Origin: Bifidobacteriaceae bacterium
Lineage (GTDB): Bacteria; Actinomycetota; Actinomycetes; Actinomycetales; WQXJ01
Direction: 5' to 3'
Length of the DNA stretch: 5,744 nucleotides
NCBI GenBank assembly: GCA_031276585.1
Contig: JAISMT010000201.1
Location: 1 to 5,744 of the forward strand
The notes beneath the pieces were generated by a model, which saw nothing but the letters and a program-made list of their open reading frames with translations, was not told the DNA's origin and ran no database searches. Made by a program: the position numbers and the translations under genes. This document shows, piece after piece, positions 5,600 to 5,744 of the stretch (its first letter is position 1; every line of letters begins with the position of its first letter).

Positions 5600-5744
5600 A
5601 GTTCCTCCCCCATAGGTGTGTTTGAGCCCCTATCCAACCTGCTACATCTCCAACGGCATGTCAAACGGAAGTCATTTTGCTACTAGCTATTTGTTCTCAA
5701 CTAGACAACTTGGAGGGCAGAAATTTTGACGTTTGAGTCAAGTT
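5600..5744 (-). promoter_or_regulatory. Upstream region of the GNAT/Fe-S operon, no gene
   Basis: No ORF is supported here. On the minus strand a perfect -35 hexamer TTGACA lies at 5664-5659, but the -10 position 17 bp on reads CAGGTT, and the better TGGATA (5636-5631) is 22 bp away, so the promoter assignment is weak. The region contains GTTTGA at 5620-5625, TCAAAC at 5661-5666 (overlapping the -35) and GTTTGA at 5731-5736, possible half-sites of a regulator. On the plus strand TTGACG at 5726-5731 could be the -35 of a gene beyond the window. Confidence 0.35.
5725..5736 (-). repeat. Right copy of 12-bp inverted repeat (TTTGACGTTTGA)
   Basis: This is the exact reverse complement of 4973-4984. 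It is followed by GTCAA, so TTGAC (5726-5730) and GTCAA (5737-5741) form a second small inverted repeat around GTTTGA. Both copies thus sit inside local dyads, which favours a binding-site interpretation over chance or transposon ends; no transposase or target duplication is seen. Confidence 0.55.

Noticed and set aside
5631..5664. Sigma-70 promoter from TTGACA (5664-5659, minus strand)
   Set aside because: The -35 is perfect but no acceptable -10 lies 16-19 bp away, so I do not call it as a defined promoter.
4973..5736. Insertion sequence or MITE with the 12-bp inverted repeats as termini
   Set aside because: No transposase, no target-site duplication, and the cargo is an ordinary conserved operon; retained only as a finding about repeats.

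Overview
The window looks like a chromosomal segment from a mid-GC (mid-50s % by eye) Gram-positive actinobacterium, possibly an Actinomycetaceae-type commensal (Mobiluncus/Varibaculum/Actinomyces-like). This placement is inferred from three things: a GT2 plus GtrA polyprenyl-sugar pair of actinobacterial flavour, a large secreted protein with a Pro/Thr-rich stalk and a sortase-signal-like C-terminus, and use of GTG/TTG starts. The genus is a guess. Six protein genes are supported. I found no rRNA, tRNA, CRISPR array, insertion sequence or transposase.

Layout. Positions 1-478 (+) hold the C-terminal part of a family 2 glycosyltransferase, cut by the window edge. A GtrA-family four-helix membrane protein (488-892, +) follows, its ribosome binding site overlapping the GT2 stop. 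An LtrA-family polytopic membrane protein (2021-822, -) converges on it, and the two genes overlap tail-to-tail by 71 bp. Divergent from ltrA is a roughly 880-residue secreted, parallel-beta-helix surface protein (about 2167-4803, +). It has a signal peptide, two helix-type domains joined by a P/T linker, a long disordered P/T/S-rich stalk, and a C-terminal membrane anchor preceded by a degenerate LPXTG-like motif. A 245-bp convergent intergenic region with several small inverted and direct repeats follows. The last two genes form a tight minus-strand operon: a YjdJ/NATD1-type GNAT acetyltransferase (5599-5267), then a YjdI-type divergent [4Fe-4S] protein (5267-5049), joined by a TGATG stop-start overlap. 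The final 145 bp are upstream regulatory sequence.

Functional picture. Most of the window concerns the cell envelope. The GT2/GtrA pair probably makes and flips a polyprenyl-phosphate sugar for extracytoplasmic glycosylation. LtrA is a membrane protein of unclear function. The beta-helix protein is a candidate adhesin or wall-associated protein. The GNAT/Fe-S pair is a widely conserved but poorly understood couple, homologous to neighbouring E. coli genes. The most interesting leads are that pair together with the 12-bp inverted repeat bracketing it, the degenerate anchoring motif of the surface protein, and the long convergent overlap of two conserved membrane-protein genes.
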